A stretch of DNA of 64,000 nucleotides from Dokdonella sp. (GCF_019634775.1 NZ_JAHCAS010000002.1:310001-374000), one strand, 5' to 3'; positions 45,316 through 55,013 are shown, counted from the first letter of the stretch. Notes: a model not told the origin generated them from the letters alone. Numbers and translations: made by a program.

Positions 45316-45813
45316 CTACTCATACGCCACCGCCACCACGCAACACATTCGCACTCCGGTCGGCGTGGCCACCTCGAATTCATCGTCGATGCGGCGACCC
45401 AGTGCAGCGCGGGCAAACGGTGAGTCGATGCTGATCCAACCACGCCGGGCGTCGCTCTCGTCCGGGCCGACGATGCGATAGGCGTGCTCTGAACCATCCG
45501 CGTCTTCGACGCGGAAGTACGCGCCGAAGTAGATCACGGCCTGGTCCGCCGGCAGTTCGTGCGAGGCGCGCAGGCTCGGGATGCGCTTGCCGAGGTAACG
45601 AACGCGGCGATCGATTTCGGCAAGCTGCTTCTTGCGGTAGATGTACTCGGCGTTTTCCGAGCGGTCGCCTTCGGCCGCGGCGGCGCTCAGGGCGGCGACC
45701 ACTTCGGGTCGGCGCCGCGTCCACAGGTCGGTCAGTTCCTCCTGTAGTCGGCGCAGGCCCTCGGGTGTGATCAGCACCGAGGAGGCCGCTCCCGGTGCGC
45801 GCCAGCGTCCCAT
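45316..45813 (-). CDS. greB: Transcription elongation factor GreB
   Basis: 165 residues. The N-terminal coiled coil ([20 protein letters not shown] through [20 protein letters not shown]) carries the acidic tip ([10 protein letters not shown]) that helps RNA polymerase cut backtracked RNA. The C-terminal domain includes [20 protein letters not shown] and [30 protein letters not shown] is GreB-like rather than GreA-like. The ATG overlaps the stop of the YjgR-type gene by one base (TGATG), so the two are coupled. Confidence 0.92.
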   Translation of the reverse strand: MGRWRAPGAASSVLITPEGLRRLQEELTDLWTRRRPEVVAALSAAAAEGDRSENAEYIYRKKQLAEIDRRVRYLGKRIPSLRASHELPADQAVIYFGAYFRVEDADGSEHAYRIVGPDESDARRGWISIDSPFARAALGRRIDDEFEVATPTGVRMCCVVAVAYE

Positions 45814-47300
45814 CAGCGTGACTTGAAGATGCCGCCGAGGACGCCGCGCATGATCGAGCGGCTGATCTGGTTGCCGGCGTTGCGTGCGGCCGATTTCGCC
45901 ATCGATTCGAGCATGCCCTGGCGGCGTTTGGTACCGAACAACAGGTCCTTGGCCGCGCCCATCAGTCCGCCTTCTTCGGCCGGAGCTTGTTTCGCCTTGT
46001 CCTTGCTGGTGGAGGTCTGCTCGGCTGCATTCTGCGCACGTGCGGCAAGCAGTTCGAAGGCCGACTCGCGATCGAGCTCGGTATCGTACTTGCCACCAAC
46101 CGGCGAGCGCGAACGGATCGTCGTGCGCTCCTCGTCACTGATCGTGCCGATGCGACAGCCCGGCGAGGCGATCAGGGTGCGCTGCACGGGCAAAGGCTTG
46201 CCGCCGTCCTGCAGCGTCGTCACCAACGCCTCGCCGACGCCGAGTTCGGTGATCGCCTTGACCACGTCGACCTGCGGGTTCGGTGGAAAGGTCTCCGCGG
46301 CTGCACGTACGGCCTTCTGGTCGCGCGGCGTGAATGCGCGCAGTGCGTGCTGCACGCGGTTGCCCATCTGGCCCAACACCACCTGCGGCACGTCGTCGGG
46401 ATTCTGCGAGCAGAAGTACACGCCGACGCCCTTCGAGCGGATCAGGCGCACGACTTGCTCGATGCGCTGCACCAGTGCCGCCGGCGCATCGGCAAACAAC
46501 AGATGCGCCTCGTCGAAGAAGAACACGAGTTTCGGCCGGTCGAGATCGCCCGCCTCGGGCAGGTTCTCGAACAATTCCGAGAGCATCCACAGCAGGAAGG
46601 TCGAATACAGCTTCGGCTTGAGGATCAGTTGGTCGGCGGCGAGTATGTTGATGATGCCGCGCCCGGACATGTCCTGACGCATGAAGTCGGCGAGGTCGAG
46701 TGCCGGCTCGCCGAAGAAATGATCCGCGCCGGCCTGTTCGAGTGAGAGCAGGGCGCGCTGGATCGCGGCCAGCGAGGCCGGGCTGATCAGGCCGTACTGC
46801 TGCGAGATCGCCTTGGCGTTTTCCGACGCGAAGGCCAGCATCGAGCGCAGGTCCTTGAGGTCGAGCAGGAGCAGGCCTTCGTCGTCGGCGCACTTGAACA
46901 CGACCTCGAGCACGCCTTGCTGGGTGTCGTTGAGTTCGAGCAGGCGGCCGAGTAGGGTCGGGCCCATCTCCGAGACGGTCGCGCGCACCGGATGGCCGAG
47001 CTTGCCGTAGATGTCCCAGAACACCACCGGGTTCGCGTTCGGGCTCCATTCGATGCCGAGCTGGTCGATGCGCGCCTTGAGTCGGTCGCTCATCGCGCCG
47101 GCCTGGCAGAGCCCGGCCAGATCGCCCTTGACGTCGGCAAGGAAGACCGGCACGCCCAGCCTCGAGAAGCCTTCGGCGAGCAGCATCAGGGTGACGGATT
47201 TGCCGGTGCCGGTGGCACCGGCGACCATCCCATGGCGGTTCGCATAGCGCGCGCGCAGCCACACCTCGATGTCGCTCTTGCCGATCAGGATGTCATCCAC
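45813..47300 (-). CDS. HerA/FtsK-like ATPase of the YjgR (DUF853) family
   Basis: 495 residues from a GTG start at 47300, chosen because GAGGG lies about nine bases upstream and the product length equals E. coli YjgR; ATG 47357 would add 19 residues. Walker A is GATGTGKSV near residue 28, Walker [31 protein letters not shown] and [20 protein letters not shown] are family blocks. The role of YjgR proteins is not settled; they are thought to be DNA- or nucleic-acid-linked motors. The open frame continues upstream antisense to the transglycosylase gene and is not real there. Confidence 0.88.
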   Translation of the reverse strand: MDDILIGKSDIEVWLRARYANRHGMVAGATGTGKSVTLMLLAEGFSRLGVPVFLADVKGDLAGLCQAGAMSDRLKARIDQLGIEWSPNANPVVFWDIYGKLGHPVRATVSEMGPTLLGRLLELNDTQQGVLEVVFKCADDEGLLLLDLKDLRSMLAFASENAKAISQQYGLISPASLAAIQRALLSLEQAGADHFFGEPALDLADFMRQDMSGRGIINILAADQLILKPKLYSTFLLWMLSELFENLPEAGDLDRPKLVFFFDEAHLLFADAPAALVQRIEQVVRLIRSKGVGVYFCSQNPDDVPQVVLGQMGNRVQHALRAFTPRDQKAVRAAAETFPPNPQVDVVKAITELGVGEALVTTLQDGGKPLPVQRTLIASPGCRIGTISDEERTTIRSRSPVGGKYDTELDRESAFELLAARAQNAAEQTSTSKDKAKQAPAEEGGLMGAAKDLLFGTKRRQGMLESMAKSAARNAGNQISRSIMRGVLGGIFKSR

Positions 47301-47417
47301 TTCGTAGGCCCTCGTTGCCGGAACAGCGCGCGAATTGTAGAGCGTGGCGCCGTGCATTTGCCCACGTGCGATGCCTCGGGTACCGTGCTGTGTCGTCCAG
47401 CCGGAGTTTCTCCACAC

Positions 47418-48938
47418 ATGAGTTCCGTCCTGCGTTGCCTGCCGATCGCCCTTGGCCTCCTGCTGGCTGCCTGCGCAACGGCGCCGGCGAAGACCTCCGG
47501 CCGGCCCACCCCCGGCAACAAGGGCAAAGTCGACGAGATCGCGCTCAACCGGCTGTACGGCGAGTTCGATGCAGCCAGCCAGCGCCACCTCTCGGCGCTC
47601 GACCTCGCCGCGCATGGTGAGGTCGAGCGGGCGCGCGTCGAATTGAACGGCGCGCTCGACGAATTGCAGGCCGCCGCCGTACGTTGCACAACCTTGCCGG
47701 GTTGCGACGGCGCACGCTTCTTTTCGACCTACGACCGCCTGTTGCGTGCGGGCCTCGAAACGCCGGACGACGTCGATGGCGAGGAGCCTGTCGTCGTCGG
47801 CGACGAAGGGGGCGTGGCCGGGAGCCCGCTCGTCGCCGCACTGCCGGCGATGGATCGCACCATCACCCTGCTCAATGGCCGCGAACTGGCCGACATCCTT
47901 GTGCTCAACGAGCCGGTCAAGGCCGGCATCGAGCAGTGGCTCACGCAGTATCGGCCGAACCTCGTGACGGCCTACGTCAACTACCAGATCATGCGCTATC
48001 GCATGTGGCCGGAGTATCACAAGGTTGGTCTGCCCGAGGCCTTGCTGTTCGGCATCCTCGCCAAGGAATCCGGCGGACGGGTCCACGCGGTGTCGCGTGC
48101 GGGCGCCTCGGGGCCTCTGCAGTTCATGTACGCGACCGGTCTGCGCTTTGGCCTGACGCGTCGCGATGGCTTCGACCAGCGCTTCGATCCGGGTCTGTCG
48201 GCGCGCGCGAACGCGGCCTATATCAATGAGCAACTCGCCATATTCAACGGCAACCTCGAGCTGGTCATCGCTGCCTACAACGGCGGGGAAGGGCGCATGC
48301 AGCGATTGGCCGGGCGTGGCGGGCAAAAGAGCTTCTGGGATCCCGACATCTATGCCGCCCTGCCGGCGGAGACCCGCGACTACGTGCCGATGGTGCTCGC
48401 CGCGGCCTGGTTGTTCCTGCATCCGGAGCGCTACAACCTGCAGTTCCCCAAGGTCGATGGTCGTCCGGGCAGCATCATGCTGGCCGAGCCGGCGACACTG
48501 GCGGAACTGACGGTCTGTCTCGGCAACGAGGGCGCATCGGCCGACGGCTGGTTCCGCGCCTTGCGCAATCTGAATCCCGCCCTCGATCCGGCCGAGCGCC
48601 AGCCGGCAGGGACGCGCATCGAACTGCCGGCACAACTCGAGCCGATATATCGTCGGTCATGTGTCGAAGGCCAATGGGGCCAGCTCGCCGCAGACCTGCA
48701 TACGGCGAGCCTTGCTGTGGCCGCGACGACGCCGAAAGCGACACGTGTCGCCACCGTGCGCGGCAGTGGTACGCACAGCTATGTCGTGCGCAAGGGTGAC
48801 AGCCTCGCCGCGATCGCGCGTCGCTCCGGCTGCGCGCGTATCGAGGAAATCGCGCGCCTCAACGGACTGCGTGCGCCGCGCTATGCCATTCGCGCAGGGC
48901 AGACGCTCAAACTGCCTGCGTGCGCCGCCGGACGCTAG
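47418..48938 (+). CDS. Membrane-bound lytic murein transglycosylase with LysM domain (MltD-like)
   Basis: 506 residues. The signal ends in LGLLLAACA, a lipobox at Cys19. The GH23 transglycosylase domain holds the catalytic Glu217 in ILAKESGGR, with SRAGASGPLQFM and VIAAYNGGEGRM (about 205-340). A C-terminal LysM repeat (HSYVVRKGDSLAAIARRSGC to YAIRAGQTLKLP, about 455-500) binds peptidoglycan. Only one clear LysM is seen, while E. coli MltD has two. It cuts glycan strands with 1,6-anhydro product formation at the outer membrane. It is divergent from the YjgR-type gene. Confidence 0.92.
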   Translation: MSSVLRCLPIALGLLLAACATAPAKTSGRPTPGNKGKVDEIALNRLYGEFDAASQRHLSALDLAAHGEVERARVELNGALDELQAAAVRCTTLPGCDGARFFSTYDRLLRAGLETPDDVDGEEPVVVGDEGGVAGSPLVAALPAMDRTITLLNGRELADILVLNEPVKAGIEQWLTQYRPNLVTAYVNYQIMRYRMWPEYHKVGLPEALLFGILAKESGGRVHAVSRAGASGPLQFMYATGLRFGLTRRDGFDQRFDPGLSARANAAYINEQLAIFNGNLELVIAAYNGGEGRMQRLAGRGGQKSFWDPDIYAALPAETRDYVPMVLAAAWLFLHPERYNLQFPKVDGRPGSIMLAEPATLAELTVCLGNEGASADGWFRALRNLNPALDPAERQPAGTRIELPAQLEPIYRRSCVEGQWGQLAADLHTASLAVAATTPKATRVATVRGSGTHSYVVRKGDSLAAIARRSGCARIEEIARLNGLRAPRYAIRAGQTLKLPACAAGR

Positions 48939-48950
48939 GGATGCGCATAT

Positions 48951-49320
48951 GATCAATCCCGCAACGGCGTCATGACATCCGCGAGGTTCGCAGCGCGGTG
49001 GACGTGGCGAAGTGCAGGCTGGTTGCCTGGACGAGCCGCGCACGCCGCGCTGCGGGCCTTGCGGATGACACCCCGTCATTGGGACTCAAAGATTGGGGCC
49101 GTCCGGTGCGGGCGCAGTTCGGCGTTGCGCCGGCTCGACAGACGGCCAGCCTGCCTTCGCCGTCGCGCCTTGATTCCCGTCCGCCCAGGCCGGTGATCCC
49201 GGTGCGGGACCGGTCAGCGCCCCTTGGGGATGGCCTGTTCAACCGAATCGCTACTGAAGTTGCTCCCACTGAATCAAGATCTTGCGGGAGCGCCTTCAAG
49301 CGTCACGGGAATTGATCGGA
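48951..49320. repeat. Dispersed repeat, copy 2 (enlarged)
   Basis: Begins TGATCAATCCCGCAACGGCG and TCATGAC, like the left arm of the 11801 element, and ends AATTGATCGGA like its right end. The shared core is at 49107-49180 (GCGCCGGCTCGACAGACGGC then CA..CTTCGCCGTCGCGCCTTGATT). Two extra blocks make this copy about 370 bases long; one of them, at 49258-49310, holds the GCTCCC..GCGGGAGC hairpin and a REP-like GCGCCTTCAAGCGTCAC. No gene in it. From 49321 to 49610 nothing else is recognised apart from the likely leader of the next gene. Confidence 0.65.
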
Positions 49321-49610
49321 GTCCCCCGGCACAATGTATCGACCGCCCCGCATTGGTGGCCCGTCCCGCGCTGGATTCCCGGGCAAAGCGCGAACTTGAA
49401 CTCGGTGGACATGTGCGTTAACGTTCCGCTCATATCTGGTGGTGGCTTCAACGAAGCCGATACCCGTTCCGTGTCATGCATCGAACCGGACCGTTCGCAT
49501 GATCGTGGAATGTGGCGGGAGCCTCCGGTGGTTGTGCGTTTGGGGCATCCATCCCCGTGCTTGGTGGTAAAAACCCGGTTATCCGAACTCTGGCTGTGGA
49601 GACAAATCCA

Positions 49611-50219
49611 ATGAATCATGAGAAGAAACTGAGTCGCTCCATCCGCAACAACTTGGGGCTTATGGCGGGAGCGGCCCTGCTTCTTGCTGCGACCACGGGC
49701 AATGCGGCAATCGTCTGCGATACGCCGCCACTTGGTGGTGCCTTGCCGTACTCCATCCCCGACAATATTGATGGCGTGTACGCCAATCTCGTCACGGGCG
49801 CGTACAACAACGGCTCCGTGGCCAACTGGGACATCAATTTCTACAACAATAGCGCGGGCCTGTCGTTCTGGACCAACCCAGGCACCGGTCCCGGCACCAA
49901 CCAGGTCGTGTCGTCGACGCCCGGTACCGCAGACGTTCTTGCCGCTGGCGCGACCATCGGACCGGGCCAGACCTACAATACATCGAACGTCACCGGCGGG
50001 ACGGTCCCAGACGCACTCCTTGGTGGTGGATCGGGCTATATCGGCGTCAGGTTCTACAATGAAGTCACGTCAGCCCAGAACTACGGCTGGGTTGCGCTGA
50101 CGACAACGGGTCCTAACGGCTTCCCGGCAACGATCACCGGTTTCTGCTACGAGAATACGGGTGCTGCGATCACGGCCGGTACCACGCCGGTCACCCTGCA
50201 GGGTTTCTCGGTGGACTGA
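49611..50219 (+). CDS. Small secreted protein of unknown function
   Basis: 202 residues from ATG 49611. The signal region is MNHEKKLSRSIRNNLGLMAG and AALLLAATTGNAA. The mature part is Gly/Asn/Thr-rich and beta-like, with FYNEVTSAQNYGWVALTTTG and GFCYENTGAAITAGTTPVTL near the end. This resembles the surface-domain layout of choice-of-anchor or PEP-CTERM-type proteins (..GWV....TI..FAYE..G..I.AG), but no sorting tail is present. Transcription probably starts in the repeat-rich upstream region and ends at the strong hairpin downstream. Function unknown. Confidence 0.75.
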   Translation: MNHEKKLSRSIRNNLGLMAGAALLLAATTGNAAIVCDTPPLGGALPYSIPDNIDGVYANLVTGAYNNGSVANWDINFYNNSAGLSFWTNPGTGPGTNQVVSSTPGTADVLAAGATIGPGQTYNTSNVTGGTVPDALLGGGSGYIGVRFYNEVTSAQNYGWVALTTTGPNGFPATITGFCYENTGAAITAGTTPVTLQGFSVD

Positions 50220-50247
50220 TCCACTGTTCCATGCGGTGTGTTTCCGA

Positions 50248-50279
50248 GCAGGCGCCCCAGGTGGGCGCCTGCTTTTTTT
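50248..50279 (+). terminator. Rho-independent terminator
   Basis: GCAGGCGCCC, loop, GGGCGCCTGC and seven T, 28 bases after the stop at 50219. Very strong. Further on, 50280-50287 and 50332-50340 form a GCGGGAGC / GCTCCCGC inverted repeat; the rest of the gap up to 50610 holds nothing I recognise. Confidence 0.9.
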
Positions 50280-50610
50280 GCGGGAGCGGGTCCGCACCGG
50301 GGCAGGTCGCTGCGGTCGCCTCGGGTTGTCGGCTCCCGCAGTGCGTTGATAAACGGGCGTGGGATACAGTCGCCAAGATTCGCAGGCGCGGTCCGACGAG
50401 CAGCCTCATCCGGTGCGCGATGGGCGTGGTGCGGAGACGTGCCGTGGGCATCGTGCGGACTGGAGTTTCCGGCTCCCGACAGCCGCACGAGCACGAAGGA
50501 CCACCGGTTGGTGGTACTTCGTGGCGACGATCAGGGGAATCGTACGGTGCGCTGCGACCTGAGGGGAACCTGCCGGATCGCTCGGCTTTGCCGCCTGGAA
50601 CGCGGGGGTT

Positions 50611-51054
50611 TCAGGCGGCGCGAGGGCTGTTCTTGAAGTATTCGCTGGCAGTGTCGGGGGCGTCGCCAGCCGACTCCTTCAGCGTACGCAGGGTGCGCAT
50701 GACCTGGCGGTGCAACTCGCGCTGGTCGGGGAATGGCGAATCCTTGGTCTCGTGGAAGCTGACGATCAGCCAAAGGGCAAGGCCACGCAGGCGCACCTGC
50801 AGGCTGTCGGATTTCATGCGCTCGAAACCGATTGCGGTGCCGGAGCCCCACGGCGCGTACTTCTCTTCGGGTGGGGTGGCGTAGAGGTGCGGGAACTCGC
50901 TCTTCGATGCGGCGGAGAACTCGCGCATGGCAATCGCGGCAAGCTGGCGGCGCGCACCGGGTGCGAGCTGCTCGAGCGCTTTTTCAATGTCCTTGAACTG
51001 GCGCTTCAACTGCATGCCGCGAGTCAGCGCGATCAAACGGGTAAGGATCTGCAT
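50611..51054 (-). CDS. Conserved-looking protein of unknown function
   Basis: 147 residues from ATG 51054, MQILTRLIALTRGMQLKRQF. Mostly alpha-helical, with a Lys/Arg-rich N-terminal part, LRGLALWLIVSFHETKDSPF in the middle and LHRQVMRTLRTLKE near the end; no signal peptide, no catalytic motif. Codon use is ordinary for the chromosome. The earlier frame start (51126) would cover the promoter-like region and is rejected. It sits downstream of psd on the same strand but with its own promoter signals. Confidence 0.75.
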   Translation of the reverse strand: MQILTRLIALTRGMQLKRQFKDIEKALEQLAPGARRQLAAIAMREFSAASKSEFPHLYATPPEEKYAPWGSGTAIGFERMKSDSLQVRLRGLALWLIVSFHETKDSPFPDQRELHRQVMRTLRTLKESAGDAPDTASEYFKNSPRAA

Positions 51055-51083
51055 GGTCGCCCCCTGTGGACTCGTGGAGCGGC

Positions 51084-51140
51084 GATTGTAGCCGGGTCGG
51101 CAGTGATTTTGGTCACTTCCTGCCAATTTTCGTCACATTT
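51084..51140 (-). promoter_or_regulatory. Promoter with 20-bp-phased direct repeats
   Basis: On the minus strand a -10-like CTACAAT (51084-51089) lies 30 bases before the ATG at 51054. Upstream are two copies of GTGAC(C/G)AAAAT, at 51105-51115 and 51125-51135, exactly 20 bases apart, and a third partial AAAAT at 51136. Two repeats about two helical turns apart next to a promoter suggest an operator for an activator or repressor. The binding protein is unknown. Confidence 0.45.
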
Positions 51141-51170
51141 TCGCGGAACCGGTCACGCTCCGGAGCGTAC

Positions 51171-52007
51171 TCAGGCGTGGCCAATGCGCTGACCGACGCG
51201 CACGGACTGTTCGGGGGTCAGCGCGTCGAGGTGCGGGCCGCCAGGCGGCAGCAGCAGGATGACAGTCGAACCCATGTTGAATCGTCCCATTTCATCGCCC
51301 CGACCGAGATGCAGGTCGCGGCTGCGCCAGTCGCGTGCGACCGGTCGCGAGGCATAGGGCGGGATCTCCAGGCCATTCCATACCGTCGACACGCTCGACA
51401 CGAGCAGGGCGCCGACCAGGACGAGGACAAACGGGCCGTGCTCGCCCTCGAAATGGCAGACCAGGCGTTCATTGCGCGCGAACAGCCGCGGGATCCCCGC
51501 AACCGCAAACGGAGCCACGCTGAACAGGCGCCCCGGCACGTGCAGGGTCGAGACCAGGCGCCCGGCCAGAGGCATGTGTACCCGGTGGTAGTCGCGGGGT
51601 GAAAGGTAGACGGTCACGAAGGCGCCGTCGGCATAGGGCGCAGCGGACGCGTCGTCGCCGAGCAGTTCGGCGGCACTGTAGTCCTGGCCCTTGGCCTGGA
51701 ACACGCGTCCGGCACGGATCGGGCCGGCCTGGCTGATCCGGCCATCGGCCGGGCACAGCAGGCTGGCAGGGTCGGCATCCTGCGGGCGTGCACCGGCCTT
51801 CAGTGCGCGGGTGAAAAAGGCGTTGAAGTGTTCGTAGGCGTCGGAGTCAGGTTCCGCGGCTTCGTCGAGGTCGACGTGATAGCCCTTGGTGATCCGGCGG
51901 ATCAGCCAGTTCTTCCATGGCCGCCAGGTCCGGCGTGTGGCCCAGTGGACCACACGCGAAAGAAATCGGTGCGGCAGCACGTACTGCAGGAGGATCGACG
52001 GCGTCAT
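51171..52007 (-). CDS. psd: Phosphatidylserine decarboxylase proenzyme
   Basis: Makes phosphatidylethanolamine from phosphatidylserine at the inner membrane. The 278-residue precursor contains ADGRISQAG, the catalytic region YLSPRDYHRVHMPLAG with Asp-His, and near the C-terminus FNMGSTVILLLP. The usual cleavage motif is LGST; here the Leu is Met, but the Gly-Ser bond where the chain splits to form the pyruvoyl group is kept. Its ATG overlaps the SCO1-type stop (TGATG). Confidence 0.95.
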   Translation of the reverse strand: MTPSILLQYVLPHRFLSRVVHWATRRTWRPWKNWLIRRITKGYHVDLDEAAEPDSDAYEHFNAFFTRALKAGARPQDADPASLLCPADGRISQAGPIRAGRVFQAKGQDYSAAELLGDDASAAPYADGAFVTVYLSPRDYHRVHMPLAGRLVSTLHVPGRLFSVAPFAVAGIPRLFARNERLVCHFEGEHGPFVLVLVGALLVSSVSTVWNGLEIPPYASRPVARDWRSRDLHLGRGDEMGRFNMGSTVILLLPPGGPHLDALTPEQSVRVGQRIGHA

Positions 52008-52648
52008 CAGTGCTTTCCGGCCAGGGTGGCAAGGTCAGTGGCGATGGGCTCCACCTCCAGCGGCGGGCGGAACAGGCCGATGACGCGACCGTCGGGATCG
52101 ATGATGACGACCGATGCGCTGTGGTCGACCGAGTAGCCTCCCTTGTCGTCCGGCACATGCGTGTAGACCAGGCCGAGCGAGCGTGTGAAGCGGGTGAGGT
52201 CATCGTTGCTGCCGGTCGCAGCTTCGAAGTCCGGGTGGAAGTAGCGCACGTAGTCGGTGAGGCGCGTACCGTTGTCGCGCTCCGGGTCGACCGAAATGAA
52301 AGCGAAACGCAGCCTCGCCGTCAGGCCCTGTGCGTCGAGCCGGTTCCAGACCTGGCGGAACACGGCGAGCGTGTTCGGGCAAACGTCCGGGCAGTGCGTG
52401 AAACCGATGAAGACAAGGGTCCAGCGGCCCTTCCAGTCGGCCGCGGTCAGCGGTTTGCCGTCGGCGGCGGCGAGGTTGAACGCTGGAACCTCGCGCGGCG
52501 CCGGATAGAGCACGGCGGTCGTCATGGCGGGTGCAGGCGGTGCGCCAAGAAAACGCGAACCGACGAAGAAGCCGATGGCGACTGCCACGGCGGCGATCAG
52601 GATCAGCGGTGTCGCACCGATGCGCGTGCGGGTAGGGGGGGCGGTCAT
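52007..52648 (-). CDS. SCO1/SenC-family copper chaperone
   Basis: 213 residues with an N-terminal membrane anchor (LILIAAVAVAIGFFVGSRFL) and a thioredoxin-fold periplasmic domain. The copper pair is CPDVC in FIGFTHCPDVCPNT; the third ligand is the His in YSVDHSASVVIIDPDG. Members deliver copper to cytochrome c oxidase CuA or reduce its thiols. The start at 52648 is fixed by the anchor; longer frames upstream are spacer. It overlaps psd by one codon, so both are on one transcript. Confidence 0.93.
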   Translation of the reverse strand: MTAPPTRTRIGATPLILIAAVAVAIGFFVGSRFLGAPPAPAMTTAVLYPAPREVPAFNLAAADGKPLTAADWKGRWTLVFIGFTHCPDVCPNTLAVFRQVWNRLDAQGLTARLRFAFISVDPERDNGTRLTDYVRYFHPDFEAATGSNDDLTRFTRSLGLVYTHVPDDKGGYSVDHSASVVIIDPDGRVIGLFRPPLEVEPIATDLATLAGKH

Positions 52649-52716
52649 CCGCCCAGTATAGCCGCCATGTCGCGGAAGGTCGGCAGGTCCACACGGCTGC
52701 CGGTACACTGGTAGGC

Positions 52717-52744
52717 CGTGATTGGTGATTCGTGATCGGCAAAA
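52717..52744 (+). repeat. 28-bp spacer repeat, copy 2
   Basis: CGTGATTGGTGATTCGTGAT then CGGCAAAA, matching 35983-36010 with one change. It is followed at 52769 by CCGAATCACCAGTCACCATT, a degenerate inverted copy, so the stretch between the SCO1-type gene and prmB can fold back on itself. Confidence 0.6.
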
Positions 52745-52812
52745 TGCACAAGCCCGCACGAAGCTACTCCGAATCACCAGTCACCATTCACCGCTGCCAA
52801 GCACCGCTACCA

Positions 52813-53733
52813 ATGACCGCCGAACTCGCCACGATCATCGATTTCATCCGCTACGGAGCAAGCCGCTTCGGTGAGGCCGACGTCACCTTCGGGCACAGCT
52901 ACGACAATGCGCTCGACGAGGCCACGCACCTCGTCCTGCAGACCCTGCATCTGCCGCATGATCTTTCCCCGGCCTATGGCCAGGCGCGCCTGACCAGCGC
53001 CGAGAAACAGGCCGTCCTCGACCTGTTCGAGCGCCGCGTGCGCGAACGCACGCCGGTCGCCTACCTGACCGGCAAGGCCTGGTTCGCCGGCCTCGAGTTC
53101 ATCACGGACCGCCGTGCGCTGGTGCCGCGTTCGCCGATCGCCGAGTTGATCCAGAACGGCTTCTCGCCTTGGCTCGATGGGCGCGACGTCGGACGTGCGC
53201 TCGACCTGTGCACGGGCTCGGGCTGCATCGGCATCGCCATGGCCTCGTACAACCCGGACTGGCAGGTCGATCTGGTTGACATCAGCGACGAGGCGCTGTC
53301 GCTGGCGCGCGAGAACATCGATTACCAGGACGTCGGCGCATGCGTGCGCGCGATCTGCTCCGACCTGTTCACCGGCATCCCGGGCGAGAAGTACGACCTC
53401 ATCGTCAGCAACCCGCCTTACGTGACCGAAAGCGAGTTCGCCGCCCTGCCGGCCGAATATGCGCATGAGCCGAAGCTCGGCCTCACCGCCGGCAGCGATG
53501 GCCTCGACTTCGCGTTGCGCATCCTCGCTGAAGCACCGGCCCATCTGACCGAGCATGGCGTGCTGATCGTTGAAGTCGGCGAGAGCGAGCGTGCCTTGGT
53601 CGAACGGTTGCCCGAGGTGCCGTTCAACTGGGTCGAATTCGCCGTCGGCGCAATGGGTGTGTTCGTGATCGACCGTGCCGATCTGGTGGCGCATGCGCCC
53701 GCCATTCTCGCTGCGGCGGCGGCGCGAGGTTAG
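52813..53733 (+). CDS. prmB: Ribosomal protein L3 N5-glutamine methyltransferase
   Basis: 306 residues from ATG 52813. The SAM-binding loop is LDLCTGSGCIGIA, and the substrate motif SNPPYV marks N5-glutamine methyltransferases. RRVRERTPVAYLTGKAWFAG and LVPRSPIAELI agree with PrmB rather than PrmC, as does the genomic position directly upstream of aroC, which is conserved in gammaproteobacteria. The upstream in-frame codons from 52732 fall in the spacer repeat. Confidence 0.94.
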   Translation: MTAELATIIDFIRYGASRFGEADVTFGHSYDNALDEATHLVLQTLHLPHDLSPAYGQARLTSAEKQAVLDLFERRVRERTPVAYLTGKAWFAGLEFITDRRALVPRSPIAELIQNGFSPWLDGRDVGRALDLCTGSGCIGIAMASYNPDWQVDLVDISDEALSLARENIDYQDVGACVRAICSDLFTGIPGEKYDLIVSNPPYVTESEFAALPAEYAHEPKLGLTAGSDGLDFALRILAEAPAHLTEHGVLIVEVGESERALVERLPEVPFNWVEFAVGAMGVFVIDRADLVAHAPAILAAAAARG

Positions 53734-53897
53734 AGGACAAGGTTGGGGAGGAGATTCGAGTGCCGTGGACCATTGCGGGATCGAAGCTGTTGCTGCAAAG
53801 GTCGCTGCGCTGCCCTCCTGAACATGACCATGCCCGGTTGTCGTGCCCGCGCGTCCCGCTCTTCGTCGCCGTGTCCCAGTAGCAGGCCTCGCACTCC

Positions 53898-55013
53898 ATG
53901 AGCAATACATTCGGCAAGCTCTTCACCGTCACCACCTTCGGCGAAAGCCACGGTCCGGCAATCGGCTGCGTGATCGACGGCTGTCCGCCGGGACTGGCGA
54001 TCGCGCCCGAGGAGTTCCGCCACGATCTCGAGCGCCGTGCGACCGGACGCTCGCGCTACACCTCGCAGCGCCGAGAGGCCGACGAGATCGAGATCCTGTC
54101 GGGCGTGTTCGAGGGGCGCACGACCGGCACGCCGATTGCGCTGCTGATCCGCAACACCGACCAGCGCTCGAAGGACTACGGCGAACTGCTCGAAACGTTC
54201 CGTCCCGGCCACGCCGACTACACCTACTGGCAGAAGTACGGCATCCGCGATCCGCGCGGTGGCGGTCGTTCGTCTGCGCGCGAGACGACGATGCGCGTCG
54301 CTGCCGGTGTGGTTGCCAAGAAGTGGCTGGCTGAACACCACGGCATCTGCGTACGCGGGTGCGTCGTGCAAATCGGTGATCTGGTGCCGCGCTCGTTTGA
54401 TTGGAAGGCGGTCGAGGGCAATCCTTTCTTCTGGCCCGATGCGGCGATGGTCGGCGAGCTCGAGGCGTTCATCGACGCGCTGCGCAAGGCCGGCGACTCG
54501 GTCGGTGCGCGTGTCGACGTGCTCGCCGACGGCGTGCCGCCAGGCTGGGGCGAGCCGATCTACGGCAAGCTCGACGGCGATCTCGCTGCGGCGCTGATGT
54601 CGATCAACGCAGTCAAGGCGGTCGGTATCGGCGATGGTTTCGATGTCGTGACTCAGAAGGGCACGCAGCATCGCGACGAGCTGACCCCGGAAGGGTTCCT
54701 CTCCAACCATGCCGGTGGCATCCTCGGCGGCATCAGCAGCGGCCAGCCCGTCGTCGCCAGTGTCGCCTTCAAGCCGACCTCGAGCATCCTGGTGCCGGGA
54801 CGCAGCGTGAACCTTGCCGGTGCGGCGGTCGACGTGCGCACCAAGGGCCGCCACGATCCCTGCGTAGGCCTGCGCGCCGTGCCGATCGTCGAGGCGATGG
54901 TGGCCCTCGTGCTGATCGACCACGCCCTGCGTCACCGCGCGCAGTGCGGCGACGTCGGTGCGGTCACGCCGCGCGTGCCCGGCGTCGCGGGGCTCGTACC
55001 ACGCGGCAATTGA
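53898..55013 (+). CDS. aroC: Chorismate synthase
   Basis: Last step of the shikimate pathway, 5-enolpyruvylshikimate 3-phosphate to chorismate, with reduced FMN as helper. 371 residues; signatures are [18 protein letters not shown], the Arg-rich region [45 protein letters not shown] and [10 protein letters not shown]. Full length. The product feeds the tryptophan branch encoded 5 kb downstream. It is 164 bases after prmB. Confidence 0.97.
   Translation: MSNTFGKLFTVTTFGESHGPAIGCVIDGCPPGLAIAPEEFRHDLERRATGRSRYTSQRREADEIEILSGVFEGRTTGTPIALLIRNTDQRSKDYGELLETFRPGHADYTYWQKYGIRDPRGGGRSSARETTMRVAAGVVAKKWLAEHHGICVRGCVVQIGDLVPRSFDWKAVEGNPFFWPDAAMVGELEAFIDALRKAGDSVGARVDVLADGVPPGWGEPIYGKLDGDLAAALMSINAVKAVGIGDGFDVVTQKGTQHRDELTPEGFLSNHAGGILGGISSGQPVVASVAFKPTSSILVPGRSVNLAGAAVDVRTKGRHDPCVGLRAVPIVEAMVALVLIDHALRHRAQCGDVGAVTPRVPGVAGLVPRGN

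Noticed and set aside
47301-48635. N-terminal extension of the YjgR-type frame to 940 codons
   Set aside because: The added ~440 codons are antisense to the lytic transglycosylase gene and lack conservation. Family length and a GAGGG ribosome site support the start near 47300.
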